Shown here: positions 16,993-26,803 of the stretch, one piece after another
Layout: each line of letters starts with the position of its first letter
Numbering within the stretch: position 1 is the stretch's first letter
DNA from: Microcoleus sp036705565
GTDB lineage: Bacteria > Cyanobacteriota > Cyanobacteriia > Cyanobacteriales > Microcoleaceae
Reading direction: 5' to 3' (one strand)
DNA: 64,000 nt
Assembly (NCBI GenBank): GCA_036705565.1
Contig: JAUBUY010000006.1
Notes under the pieces: model-generated
The model's input: only the letters and a program-made list of their open reading frames with translations
Databases searched by the model: none
What the model was told of the DNA's origin: nothing
Made by a program: the position numbers and the translations under genes

Positions 16993-19008
16993 AGTTGGAT
17001 CGGGATTTCCGAGCATCCCTGTGAGGTTAGCAATTGCGGCAATTAACTTATTTATGTCAACTGGTTTAGATAAGTGCATCTGGAAACCCGCTTCCAGCGC
17101 TTGCTGGCGCTCTTCCTCTCTCGCGTAGGCCGTCAGGGCGATCGCAGGCATCTTTCCACCCCTGATCACTTCCATTTCTCTCACGCGCGCGATCAACTCA
17201 TAGCCGTCTGCTTCCGGCATTCCAATGTCGCTCAGCAGTAGATCCGGCCAATAACTCTCCAGTGCAGCTAGAGCCCCTGCCACCGATGCCGCCGATCGCA
17301 CCATAGCTCCTTCGTCCTCGAGTAAAGCAATCAAAAACTCCCGCGTATCATCGTCATCATCCACCACCAGCAATTGCAAATTAGTTAGAGTAGGAAGGGT
17401 CTCTGTCCTGTCATTGAGCTCCGACCAATCATCGTCAGCAGCGACGGCGTTCCTCTGTGCCACAGGTAAAGCCACCGTAAATTTCGCACCCTCGCCCGGA
17501 TTATTCTCTGCTTGCACCTTACCGCCGTGCTGTTCCACCAAGTGACGGACGATCGCCAATCCCAGTCCCAAACCCCCGTAAGACCTAGTTGTGCTGCTAT
17601 CAGCTTGGCGGAAGCGATCGAAAACATAAGGCAAAAAATCAGGAGCGATACCAATGCCGCTATCAATTATCTGAATTTGAGCCTCATCTCCAACCGACTC
17701 TAAGCGCACCTGTACTTTACCCTCTTGCGGACTAAACTTAATCGCATTTGACAGCAAATTCCACACAATTTGCTGCAAGCGATCGAAATCGCCGATAACT
17801 TCACCTACATTGGGACTGCACGTTAATTCTATGACTATTGATTTTTCCTCAGTCAGCGGCTGCAAAGAATCTATTGCCAGCTTGATCGCAGATTCCAACC
17901 GAATCGGATGCTTATTTAAATTTAGTTTCCCCCGCAGAATCCGCGAAACATCTAAAATATCTTCGATGAGTTGAGATTGAGATTTAGCATTGCGCTCTAT
18001 TGTTTCTAGGGCTTTCTCTATAGTGTCTTGGTCAAATGTTTTGGTACGAAGCAGCCTAGACCAGCCGAGAATTGCATTTAAAGGAGTACGGAGTTCGTGA
18101 GAGAGAATAGCTAAAAATTCATCCTTCATCTGGTTAGCTCTCTCCGCTTCTTGCCGCGCCACTTGTTCGCGGATTAGTCGGCCGCGTTCTTCCTCTGCTT
18201 GCTTGCGGTCTGTGACATCTCTAACCGTACCCACATGACCGATCAGTTTTCCCAAATCCGAAAACATTGGCGACGACTGCACATTAATCCAACGCACAGT
18301 TTCGCTACCAGCTAATCGAAACTCGTTAGAATATTCCTTGCCTTCTTTAATCCAAGCTAACCAATGTGCTACTACGCGATCGCGATCTTCTTCATGAACT
18401 TCCCGCTGCCAAATATCTGCTAAACTTTCCTCCAGTGTTAACCCGCAAATTGCTTGACAACGGGGATTAATGTATGTACAACGCCCTTCAACGTCAGCTA
18501 AGTAAATTCCCAGCGGCGAACAAGCACACAAAGTGCGAAACCGCTCTTCACTTTTACTTAGTTCACTATTAACAGCAGCTAACTGTGTTGCTTGCTGTTT
18601 CACCTCCACTGTTTTCTGGAACAATTCCACAAACACCTGCACCTTCGAGGTCAATATTTCCGGTTCCAAGGGTTTGAACAGGTAATCCACCGCACCCAGA
18701 GAATAACCTTTAAACACGTGGGTGTCATTACTGCTGAATGCTGTGATAAAAATAATCGGAGTCGCTCGCGATCGATCTCTAGAGCGAATCAATGTTGCTG
18801 TCTCAAATCCATCCATTCCCGGCATCTGCACATCAAGCAAAATTACCGCAAAATCTTCATTAAGCAGACATCTCAGAGCCTCCGCGCCCGAATTAGCTTG
18901 TACTAGATGATAAGAGGGGCTGTTGAGGATAGCTTCTAGAGCTATCAAATTTTCTGGGCGATCGTCAACTAAAAGGACATTTACTCGATGGGGCGACTGC
19001 TGATTCAT
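16969..19008 (-). CDS. Hybrid histidine kinase (REC-PAS-HisKA-HATPase-REC)
   Basis: The 679 residues read: receiver (about 9-125; NVLLVDDRPEN, D in LLDVQMPGMDGF, K in YLFKPLEPE), PAS domain (about 150-275; YINPRCQAICG), HisKA with H in AILSHELRTPLNAIL (about 305), HATPase (DSGIGIAPDF, GGLGLGLAIV), and a C-terminal receiver (LLVVDDDDDTREF, D in LLSDIGMPEADGYE). No membrane span is present, so it works in the cytoplasm. It is the last gene of a run with the poly-HAMP kinase, CheR and CheB; the CheB gene ends eight bases upstream, so they are probably co-transcribed. The last residues (HILHHAQ) and stop are encoded by the end of a repeat element, so the original C-terminus was replaced. Confidence 0.92.
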   Translation of the reverse strand: MNQQSPHRVNVLLVDDRPENLIALEAILNSPSYHLVQANSGAEALRCLLNEDFAVILLDVQMPGMDGFETATLIRSRDRSRATPIIFITAFSSNDTHVFKGYSLGAVDYLFKPLEPEILTSKVQVFVELFQKTVEVKQQATQLAAVNSELSKSEERFRTLCACSPLGIYLADVEGRCTYINPRCQAICGLTLEESLADIWQREVHEEDRDRVVAHWLAWIKEGKEYSNEFRLAGSETVRWINVQSSPMFSDLGKLIGHVGTVRDVTDRKQAEEERGRLIREQVARQEAERANQMKDEFLAILSHELRTPLNAILGWSRLLRTKTFDQDTIEKALETIERNAKSQSQLIEDILDVSRILRGKLNLNKHPIRLESAIKLAIDSLQPLTEEKSIVIELTCSPNVGEVIGDFDRLQQIVWNLLSNAIKFSPQEGKVQVRLESVGDEAQIQIIDSGIGIAPDFLPYVFDRFRQADSSTTRSYGGLGLGLAIVRHLVEQHGGKVQAENNPGEGAKFTVALPVAQRNAVAADDDWSELNDRTETLPTLTNLQLLVVDDDDDTREFLIALLEDEGAMVRSAASVAGALAALESYWPDLLLSDIGMPEADGYELIARVREMEVIRGGKMPAIALTAYAREEERQQALEAGFQMHLSKPVDINKLIAAIANLTGMLGNPDPTHILHHAQ

Positions 19009-19015
19009 AATTTTT

Positions 19016-19753
19016 TTAATCTTTAATTCTTAGCAAATTGACTAAACAGGGAGCAATTTTAGAGAGGGGTAAAATCCAGTCTACTTCAACATTTGCGATC
19101 GCCGATGCTGGCATGGTTGGGCATAGAGCTGAAGCCGGTTCCTCCACGAATGTCAATCCTCCCTCAGCTTTAATTTTTGCCAGCCCTTTACTACCATCCG
19201 AATTAGCTCCCGTTAAAATTATGCCGATAACTTTCTCCCCAAAGGCATCCGCAGCAGACTCAAACAGCACATCGATTGAGGGCCGCGCATAGCAGACAGG
19301 AGCCTCAGTTGATAGTGCAAATGTAGGAGAAACGCGATTGGGAATTGGGGATTTTGAATTATGGATTGACTCCACTGCCACGCTCCCCCATTCTGTCAAG
19401 TTGTTTTCATACAGGCTAAACTCCTCCTCACAGGGCGATTCTATTAGCAAGTGATAGTCAGCAGGAGCCAAGTAAACTCGTCCAGGTGCGATCGGCTCTT
19501 TGTCTTGGGCCTCTGTGATTGGGAGAGAGCTGTGCTGTTGTAAAAAATCTGTCAGCCTATTCTGAGAACTCTTATGGCGGTGTTGGACAATAACTACAGG
19601 CAAAGGAAAGCTTTTTGGCAAATCTGCCAGCAGCACAGTCAGAGCCTCTAGCCCTCCCAAAGACGTGCCCACAACCACTATTTCAAAATTTTTTTTATTT
19701 AACTCTTCGGTAGAGTTTATCACTACTTTCAAGTGCTTCATAATATTTTTCAT
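19016..19753 (-). CDS. cheB: CheB-type protein-glutamate methylesterase domain, no receiver
   Basis: This 245-residue protein is the CheB catalytic domain alone. The catalytic serine is in VGTSLGGLEALTV, the histidine in VVIVQHRHKSSQNRL, and the aspartate in ILTGANSDGSKGL. GRVYLAPADYHLLIE is the conserved substrate-side strand. Classic CheB has an N-terminal receiver that controls it; here control may come from neighbouring hybrid kinases. It overlaps the CheR gene by 59 bases if the first ATG is used; a GTG 12 codons in (VINSTEEL) is an alternative start. CheB removes methyl groups added by CheR, but no chemoreceptor is encoded nearby, so the substrate is unclear. Confidence 0.9.
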   Translation of the reverse strand: MKNIMKHLKVVINSTEELNKKNFEIVVVGTSLGGLEALTVLLADLPKSFPLPVVIVQHRHKSSQNRLTDFLQQHSSLPITEAQDKEPIAPGRVYLAPADYHLLIESPCEEEFSLYENNLTEWGSVAVESIHNSKSPIPNRVSPTFALSTEAPVCYARPSIDVLFESAADAFGEKVIGIILTGANSDGSKGLAKIKAEGGLTFVEEPASALCPTMPASAIANVEVDWILPLSKIAPCLVNLLRIKD

Positions 19754-20522
19754 AAGGTGTAAAAATCAGAGACTCCTGATGACCCAGGCCTAAAACCCCA
19801 AACATTACCAGGCTCTCATAAAAAAGCTTGTGTACCCGCTCTTGGAGGTGTGAATTGAAATAAATCAGCACATTACGGCATAAAATAACATTAAACTCAT
19901 TAAAAGAATTATCCGTTGCTAGGTTGTGGTGAGCAAAGACAATATTATCTTTAAGTGAAGAGCGAAAAATTGCATTTTCATAGGCCGCAGTGTAATACTC
20001 AGAAAACGCTCTCTTGCCCCCCGCTTGGTGGTAAAGTTGCGTATATTCTTGCATCTGTTTCAGCGGGAATATCCCACTTTTTGCGGTTTTCAAAACTAAT
20101 TCATTCATGTCCGTAGCGTAAATCCGACAACGGTCATAAAGTCCTTCTTCTTGCAGCAAAATTGCCATAGAATAGACTTCTTCTCCCGTTGAACATCCCG
20201 CGTGCCAAATCCGAATAAAAGGATAAGTACGCAGCAGCGGTACAACTTTTTTTCTGAAACTAATGTAAAAGCTGGGATCGCGAAACATCGCCGTTACATT
20301 GACAGAAATGTCCAGCAGTAAACGGTCTAGGTAAGCAGGATTGTGGAGTACCTTTTCCTGAAGTGCAGACACAGTGGTGAGCCGTTCCGAGCGAATAGTG
20401 TTCCAAATACGGCGCTTGAGAGAGGCAAGAGCATAATTGCGAAAATCAAATCCGTAATAGCGAAACATTCCCTCTAGTAGGAGTTGAATTTCGATTGTTT
20501 CAAGTTCATGGCTTTCGGGCAT
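19695..20522 (-). CDS. cheR: CheR-type protein-glutamate methyltransferase
   Basis: This 275-residue protein shows the CheR N-terminal helical domain (MFRYYGFDFRNYALASLKRR) and the SAM-binding methyltransferase fold (IRIWHAGCSTGEEVYSMAIL, then CRIYATDMNELVLKTA). Motif FNVILCRNVLIYFN is the conserved CheR strand-helix. It uses S-adenosylmethionine to methylate glutamates, normally on chemoreceptors. It sits between the giant HAMP-array kinase and CheB and overlaps the latter, so all may be one operon. HAMP arrays with glutamine- and glutamate-rich linkers might serve as substrate here; that is speculation. Confidence 0.92.
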   Translation of the reverse strand: MPESHELETIEIQLLLEGMFRYYGFDFRNYALASLKRRIWNTIRSERLTTVSALQEKVLHNPAYLDRLLLDISVNVTAMFRDPSFYISFRKKVVPLLRTYPFIRIWHAGCSTGEEVYSMAILLQEEGLYDRCRIYATDMNELVLKTAKSGIFPLKQMQEYTQLYHQAGGKRAFSEYYTAAYENAIFRSSLKDNIVFAHHNLATDNSFNEFNVILCRNVLIYFNSHLQERVHKLFYESLVMFGVLGLGHQESLIFTPYEKYYEALESSDKLYRRVK

Positions 20523-20694
20523 TTTTAATTAGTTATTGGGAATTGGGCATTGGGACTTGGGAATTGGTTAATGTCACAGGTCAACTGTAAGGTGCGTCGC
20601 TCATCGATGGTCGATTTTTGTTTGGGATGGTTGGTAGCGACGCACCCTACAACTGTTCACTGCTTACTAATGACTAATGACTAATGACTAATGA
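20523..20694. repeat. Inverted repeat GTAAGGTGCGTCGCT and TAATGAC heptamers
   Basis: 20587-20601 and 20636-20650 form a 15-base inverted repeat with one mismatch (GTAAGGTGCGTCGCT / AGCGACGCACCCTAC). On its left are short GGGAATTGGGCATTGGG-type repeats, and on its right four copies of TAATGAC up to the kinase stop. A related inverted repeat is at 13036-13100. Confidence 0.8.
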
Positions 20695-23600
20695 CTATCG
20701 ATAAAGCCAGACACGCAGCAGCGAGAGCAACTGTTCCGTATCCACAGGTTTGGTAATGTAGTCAGACGCACCAGCTTCGATACATTTTTCCCGATCGCCC
20801 TTCATAGCTTTCGCAGTCAGAGCAATCATTGGCAAGGACGCAAATTGAGGCATATTACGAATTGCTTGCATGGTTTCGTAACCGTCCATCTCTGGCATCA
20901 TCACGTCCATCAACACAATATTTATCTCAGGCGTACTTTGCAATTTAGCAATGCCCTCTCTGCCATTCTCAGCATACACAACTTCCATTTTATGGCGCTC
21001 CAGCATACTTGTGAGGGCGAAAATATTCCGCATATCATCGTCAACAATCAAGACTGTTTTGCCCGCCAGCGTCGAATCTGTTTGATACAATTGCTCTAGC
21101 ATTTGGCGCTTTGGTTCCGGCAAATTTGCTTGAACTCGGTGCAAAAACAAAGCTGTTTCATCTAACAAACGTTCTGGCGATCGCACATCTTTAACAATGA
21201 TTGTTTCCGCCATCCGCTTCAGTTGAGTTTCTTCGGTTCTCGTCAACTCTTTGCCCGTATAAATAATAATCGGCAGACTTTTCAAACTTGCCTCTTGCTT
21301 GATCTGCTCAATCAGTTCAAAACCCGTCATATCTGGCAGTCCCAAATCGAGTACGATGCAGTCAAAATGCCCTAATTTCAAAGTTGCTAGCGCCTCTGCA
21401 CCGCTCCCCACAGCCGTTGTAGAAACATCGTGATTGCCAATTAAATCCACAATACTGAGACGCTGTGTTTCGTCGTCTTCCACGACTAGCAAATTCTTCA
21501 CGGGCCGCTCCACAAACCCCTTAATATCAGTCAAAGCTTTGCTCAAAGCTTCGCGACTGACAGGCTTTTGTAGATACGCGATCGCCCCTAACTGCAAACT
21601 GCGCTGCCGCCCTTCTTCAACTGATACAATGTGAACCGGAATGTGGCGCGTACTTGGATCGTGCTTCAAGCGATCGAGCACTGTCCAGCCATCCATCACA
21701 GGCAAATTTAGATCCAGCATAATCGCCGTTGGCTTGAACTCTCGCGCCATCGCCAAACCGATATCGCTCCGCAAAGCCACCAAACCTTTAAAACCCTGTT
21801 CCTGCGCCATATCCAACAGAATCCGAGCGAAGTTTACATCATCCTCGACAATCAACAGCACGCGATCGTCGAGTTCGACATTTTCCCGATCGTCAGCGAT
21901 AACCGGTGATGGATAAGGAGCGATCGGCAAGTTGAAATTCGGCGAAGGAACAGCAGAAGAAATAGCAGCAGGCAATTGAGCCACTTGCTTGCCCGTTCCC
22001 GATTCCCGATCGTTCATTATTCGCGATTCTTGGTAAGTTTGCGGCAGATAAAGCGTGAACCTACTACCCTCACCAGGGCGACTTGTCAATTTAATTTCTC
22101 CGCCTAACAGATTAGCGATTTCTCTACTAATTGACAAACCCAAACCCGTGCCCCCGTATTTGCGGCTAGTGCTACCATCAGCTTGTTGGAAAGCCTCAAA
22201 AATAACCCTGTGTTTTTCAGCAGAAATCCCAATCCCCGTATCGCTAACTGAGAAAGCCAAAACAGTAGGGGAACTCCTTAAACTTTCTATCTCTAAACTC
22301 CACCCTTCCCGCGCTACTTCGACACGCAATTTCACCTCACCCCGTTCTGTAAACTTAAACGCATTAGAGAGAAGATTCTTCAAAACTTGTTGCAGGCGTT
22401 TAGCATCTGTATAAAGACCTTTTGGCAACCCACCCTCAAGCTCTATTTGAAAATTCAACTTCTTATCCTGGGCGATTTGGCGGAAAGTCCGATCCAAATG
22501 ATCTCGCAAATCCGCAAACAACACTTGCTCAATTTCCACCGACATCGTGCCTGATTCAATCTTAGCGAGATCCAAGATGTCATTAATCAGCCCCAGCAAA
22601 TCATTTCCCGCCGAGTAAATTGTGCGCGTGTATTCAACTTGCTTCTGAGTCAAATTACCCTCAGTATTGTCAGAAAGCAATCGAGCCAGAATCAACAGCG
22701 AATTCAGCGGAGTTCGCAACTCGTGAGACATATTTGCCAGAAACTCCGACTTATACTTAGAAGTTAGAGCCAACTGTTCGGCTCTTTCTTCCAACAACCC
22801 CCTCGCCTGTTCGATATCTCGATTTTTCCGCTCAACTTCCTTATTTTGCAGCGCTAGCAATTCAGCTTGTTCTTCTAGTTCTTCATTCGTTTGTTGCAAC
22901 TCTTCCTGCTGACTCTTCAACAGTTCCTCCGATGCACGGAGCGACTGCGCTTGTTGTTCGAGACGCTTGTTAGTTTCCGTTAGTTCCTTTTGCTGAGTTT
23001 GCAACTCTTCTGCCAAAGACTGTGACTGTTTTAGCAACTCTTCCGTCCGCATACTCGCCGCAATTGTATTTAAAACAATGGCGATACTTTCTGTAAGTTG
23101 ATCTAGAAATGTCAAGTGTATTTCGCTGAAGCGGCGGAACGAAGCTAACTCAATTACTGCCGTCACTTGTCCCTCAAATAGTACGGGTAAAACCACCACA
23201 TTCAACGGCGTCGCTTCTCCCAGTCCCGATCCAATCTTAACGTAGTTTTCCGGCACTTCAGTCAACAGTATCCGTTCTTTTTCCAGGGCGCACTGTCCTA
23301 CCAAACCTTCTCCTAAATGGAATCTATTTCCTAACTGTTTGCGTTCCCGGTAGGCGTAGGTACTTAACAGTTTGAGAAACGGATCGTGTTCGACAGATTC
23401 CATCATAAAGAAGACGCCATGCTGAGCCGAAACCAGCGGCGTCAATTCTGAGAGAATTAGTTTAGAAACAGTTTCTAAATCCCGCTGACCTTGTAGCATT
23501 CGAGTGAACTTAGCAAGGTTTGTTTTCAGCCAATCTTGCTCAGTATTCTTCTGCGTCGTCTCCCGGAGATTGGCGATCATCTGGTTAATGTTGTCCTTAA

Positions 23601-26511
23601 CAATGGCAACTTCTCCTTCAGTGGCGACGGAAATTGACCTCGTTAAATCGCCTCTGGTAACAGCAATTGCTACTTCGGCGATCGCCCGCAGTTGAGTAGT
23701 CAAATTCGCCGCCAACTCATTCACATTATCCGTCAAATCTCGCCACGTCCCCGCCGCGCCCGGAACCTTCGCTTGGCCACCCAATTTTCCTTCAATTCCC
23801 ACCTCCCGCGCCACCGTAGTAACTTGATCTGCAAACGTCGCCAGCGTATCAATCATCTCGTTAATCGTATCTGCCAGAGTCGCAATTTCTCCCTTAGCTT
23901 CCAGCATTAATTTGCGCTTCAAATCACCATTCGCCACCGCCGTCACAACCTTAGCAATACCCCGCACTTGCGCTGTCAAATTCCCCGCCATCGAGTTTAC
24001 ATTGTCGGTTAAATCTTTCCAAGTGCCCGCAACTCCTTTCACCTCAGCTTGGCCGCCCAATTTACCCTCAGTTCCCACCTCCCGCGCCACCCGCGTCACC
24101 TCAGAAGCGAAGGAATTAAGCTGATCCACCATCACGTTAATAGTGTCTTTCAGTTCAAGAATTTCGCCTTTGACATCCACGGTAATTTTCTTAGACAAAT
24201 CGCCATTTGCCACCGCTTTCGTCACTTCCGCAATATTCCGCACCTGCGCCGTCAAATTCCCCGCCATCAAGTTAACATTATCAGTTAAATCTTTCCAAGT
24301 TCCCCCTACACCCCGCACGTAAGCTTGCACACCTAATTTGCCTTCGGTTCCTACTTCCCTAGCAACTCTGGTTACTTCAGATGCGAAGGAACTCAACTGA
24401 TCCACCATGATGTTAATCGTGTTTTTCAGTTCGAGAATTTCACCTTTAACATCTACTGTAATTTTCTTCGACAAATCGCCATTTGCTACAGCCGTTGTCA
24501 CTTCCGCAATGTTCCGCACTTGGGCGGTAAGATTTCCCGCCATCGAGTTAACTGAATCCGTTAAATCTTTCCAGGTTCCGGCAACTCCTTTAACTTCAGC
24601 TTGCACGCCTAATTTCCCTTCGGTTCCCACTTCCCTAGCCACCCTGGTTACTTCCGAAGCAAAGGAATTCAATTGATCCACCATCGTGTTGACGGTGTTT
24701 TTTAACTCCAGAATTTCACCTTTCACATCGACAGTAATTTTCTTAGATAAGTCGCCATTTGCCACAGCAGTAGTAACAGCCGCAATATTCCGTACTTGCT
24801 CTGTCAAACTACCCGCCATAAAATTAACTGAATCCGTTAAATCCTTCCAAGTTCCTGCTACGCCTCGGACATCCGCTTGACCGCCCAGTTTACCTTCGGA
24901 ACCCACTTCTCTAGCAACCCTGGTTACTTCAGATGCAAAGGAATTAAGCTGATCCACCATCACGTTAATGGTGTTTTTCAGTTCTAAAATTTCGCCTTTA
25001 ACCTGTACCGTAATTTTTTTAGATAAGTCACCGTTAGCAACCGCCGTCGTCACCTCAGCAATGTTGCGAACTTGGGCTGTTAAATTCCCGGCCATTGAGT
25101 TAACAGAATCCGTTAAATCTTTCCAAGTTCCTGCTACTTCCTGCACTTCAGCTTGGACGCCTAATTTCCCTTCCGTCCCCACTTCCCTAGCCACCCTGGT
25201 GACTTCAGATGCGAAGGAATTTAACTGGTCAACCATCGTGTTGACGGTGTTTTTGAGTTCAAGAATTTCCCCTTTCACATCGACGGTAATTTTCTTGGAT
25301 AAATCGCCCTTTGCCACAGCGGTTGTCACTTCAGCGATGTTGCGGACTTGTGATGTCAAACTGCCTGCCATGAAGTTAACACTATCAGTTAAATCCTTCC
25401 AAGTTCCCGCAACTCCTTTAACTTCTGCTTGACCGCCGAGTTTGCCTTCGGAACCCACTTCTCTCGCCACCCGCGTTACTTCAGATGCGAAGGAATTTAA
25501 CTGATCCACCATGATGTTAATCGTGTTTTTTAACTCCAGAATTTCACCTTTAACATCTACGGTAATTTTCTTGGATAAGTCGCCATTTGCCACAGCAGTC
25601 GTCACGTCGGCAATGTTCCGCACCTGTGCGGTAAGATTACCCGCCATCGAGTTAACTGAATCCGTTAAATCTTTCCAGGTTCCGGCAACTCCCCGCACTT
25701 CAGCTTGCACGCCTAATTTGCCTTCGGTTCCTACTTCCCTAGCAACTCTGGTTACTTCAGATGCGAAGGAACTCAACTGATCCACCATGATGTTAATCGT
25801 GTTTTTCAGTTCGAGAATTTCCCCTTTTACATCTACTGTAATTTTCTTCGACAAATCGCCATTTGCCACAGCGGTTGTCACTTCCGCAATGTTACGTACT
25901 TGGGCGGTAAGATTTCCTGCCATTGAGTTAACTGAATCCGTTAAATCTTTCCAGGTTCCGGCAACTCCTTTAACTTCTGCTTGTACGCCTAATTTCCCTT
26001 CGGTTCCTACTTCCCTAGCCACCCGCGTTACTTCCGACGCAAAGGAGCTCAACTGGTCTACCATTGTGTTAACAATTTGCGCTGTTTGGAGGAATTCTCC
26101 TTTGAGGGGTCTGTCTTCTATTTCTAGGGCGATGGTTTGCGATAAATCTCCTTTTGCTACGGCCCGAATTACTCTGGCGGTTTCAGAGGTTGGTTGCACT
26201 AAATCTGTAATTAGGGTATTGACAGAATTTACGCTAGCTGCCCATGACCCCTCGGCGTTGCCGATGGTGGCCCGCTGGGCGATTTTGCCTTCTTTACCGA
26301 CAACTGTGCCGATGCGATCGAGTTCGGCCGCCATTCTCTCATTGAGATCGATAATGTCGTTAAGTTCGTCAGCAATTTTTCCCGCTAGACCAGTCTGATC
26401 TATGGGCATCCGAACTGAAAAGTCCCCTTTTTTGACAGCTACTAAGGTTCTGAGTAACTGTTTGGCATAAGCATTATTGGAATTAGGGCTTGTTATCTGT
26501 GCAGTTGACAT
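20695..26511 (-). CDS. Giant soluble hybrid histidine kinase with a poly-HAMP array and three receivers
   Basis: The 1938 residues begin with about 975 residues of HAMP domains. Most are organised in 92-residue units (VDQL[NS]SFASEVTRVAREVG... to ...GDLSKKITVDVKGEILELKN), each holding two HAMP-like modules. I count 11 GD[FL] motifs and nine GTW[KR]DLTD motifs. Next come a GAF-like domain (about 1000-1140), a Q/E-rich coiled coil, HisKA with H in SHELRTPLNSLL (about 1264), HATPase (DTGIGISAEK, GGTGLGLSI), and three receivers. Receiver acceptors are in IMLDLNLPVMDG, IVLDLGLPDMTG and VLMDVMMPEMDG. No membrane span is seen. The layout resembles fungal group III (Nik1/Os-1) kinases, which sense osmotic stress. 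CheR, CheB and another kinase follow downstream. Confidence 0.95.
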   Translation of the reverse strand: MSTAQITSPNSNNAYAKQLLRTLVAVKKGDFSVRMPIDQTGLAGKIADELNDIIDLNERMAAELDRIGTVVGKEGKIAQRATIGNAEGSWAASVNSVNTLITDLVQPTSETARVIRAVAKGDLSQTIALEIEDRPLKGEFLQTAQIVNTMVDQLSSFASEVTRVAREVGTEGKLGVQAEVKGVAGTWKDLTDSVNSMAGNLTAQVRNIAEVTTAVANGDLSKKITVDVKGEILELKNTINIMVDQLSSFASEVTRVAREVGTEGKLGVQAEVRGVAGTWKDLTDSVNSMAGNLTAQVRNIADVTTAVANGDLSKKITVDVKGEILELKNTINIMVDQLNSFASEVTRVAREVGSEGKLGGQAEVKGVAGTWKDLTDSVNFMAGSLTSQVRNIAEVTTAVAKGDLSKKITVDVKGEILELKNTVNTMVDQLNSFASEVTRVAREVGTEGKLGVQAEVQEVAGTWKDLTDSVNSMAGNLTAQVRNIAEVTTAVANGDLSKKITVQVKGEILELKNTINVMVDQLNSFASEVTRVAREVGSEGKLGGQADVRGVAGTWKDLTDSVNFMAGSLTEQVRNIAAVTTAVANGDLSKKITVDVKGEILELKNTVNTMVDQLNSFASEVTRVAREVGTEGKLGVQAEVKGVAGTWKDLTDSVNSMAGNLTAQVRNIAEVTTAVANGDLSKKITVDVKGEILELKNTINIMVDQLSSFASEVTRVAREVGTEGKLGVQAYVRGVGGTWKDLTDNVNLMAGNLTAQVRNIAEVTKAVANGDLSKKITVDVKGEILELKDTINVMVDQLNSFASEVTRVAREVGTEGKLGGQAEVKGVAGTWKDLTDNVNSMAGNLTAQVRGIAKVVTAVANGDLKRKLMLEAKGEIATLADTINEMIDTLATFADQVTTVAREVGIEGKLGGQAKVPGAAGTWRDLTDNVNELAANLTTQLRAIAEVAIAVTRGDLTRSISVATEGEVAIVKDNINQMIANLRETTQKNTEQDWLKTNLAKFTRMLQGQRDLETVSKLILSELTPLVSAQHGVFFMMESVEHDPFLKLLSTYAYRERKQLGNRFHLGEGLVGQCALEKERILLTEVPENYVKIGSGLGEATPLNVVVLPVLFEGQVTAVIELASFRRFSEIHLTFLDQLTESIAIVLNTIAASMRTEELLKQSQSLAEELQTQQKELTETNKRLEQQAQSLRASEELLKSQQEELQQTNEELEEQAELLALQNKEVERKNRDIEQARGLLEERAEQLALTSKYKSEFLANMSHELRTPLNSLLILARLLSDNTEGNLTQKQVEYTRTIYSAGNDLLGLINDILDLAKIESGTMSVEIEQVLFADLRDHLDRTFRQIAQDKKLNFQIELEGGLPKGLYTDAKRLQQVLKNLLSNAFKFTERGEVKLRVEVAREGWSLEIESLRSSPTVLAFSVSDTGIGISAEKHRVIFEAFQQADGSTSRKYGGTGLGLSISREIANLLGGEIKLTSRPGEGSRFTLYLPQTYQESRIMNDRESGTGKQVAQLPAAISSAVPSPNFNLPIAPYPSPVIADDRENVELDDRVLLIVEDDVNFARILLDMAQEQGFKGLVALRSDIGLAMAREFKPTAIMLDLNLPVMDGWTVLDRLKHDPSTRHIPVHIVSVEEGRQRSLQLGAIAYLQKPVSREALSKALTDIKGFVERPVKNLLVVEDDETQRLSIVDLIGNHDVSTTAVGSGAEALATLKLGHFDCIVLDLGLPDMTGFELIEQIKQEASLKSLPIIIYTGKELTRTEETQLKRMAETIIVKDVRSPERLLDETALFLHRVQANLPEPKRQMLEQLYQTDSTLAGKTVLIVDDDMRNIFALTSMLERHKMEVVYAENGREGIAKLQSTPEINIVLMDVMMPEMDGYETMQAIRNMPQFASLPMIALTAKAMKGDREKCIEAGASDYITKPVDTEQLLSLLRVWLYR

Positions 26512-26803
26512 GACCGTTACCTTTGGGGAGTTTGAAGGGGAAGGGGGGACAATTTTTGAGATTATTGATATTATCGGACTAAAGCAGTGTCTGACTGCTT
26601 ATATCGAAAGATAGATGACAAATTGCTGTTGATCGGATATTGAGTTATTGGTTATTTTATACTGGTTAGCAGGCTCTTCTTGGTAACGAGTTAATTGTGG
26701 GGTGTCAGGAACAGGCTCGAAAGCCTGTTCCACCCTGTTCCACAAAGAGTGAATTTTCTTGTGGGGCGGGCCGGATGCCCTCCCTACAGATTACCAACTG
26801 CGA
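26512..26803. other. Intergenic stretch with GGCTCGAAAGCC palindromic element
   Basis: 26706-26785 has AACAGGCTCGAAAGCCTGTT, then CTGTTCCACAAAGAGTGAAT and GGGGCGGGCCGGATGCCCTCCC. These are parts of repeat family C (compare 16895 and 47218) without recognisable TGCACCATT termini. A GGCTCTTCTTGGTAACGAG motif also occurs at 26671. No gene is seen. Confidence 0.65.

Noticed and set aside
23504..26398. Serial plus-strand frames with TSxTVIFLDKSPFATAVVTS
   Set aside because: They are antisense shadows of the HAMP-array kinase; the repeat pattern follows its 276-base period.
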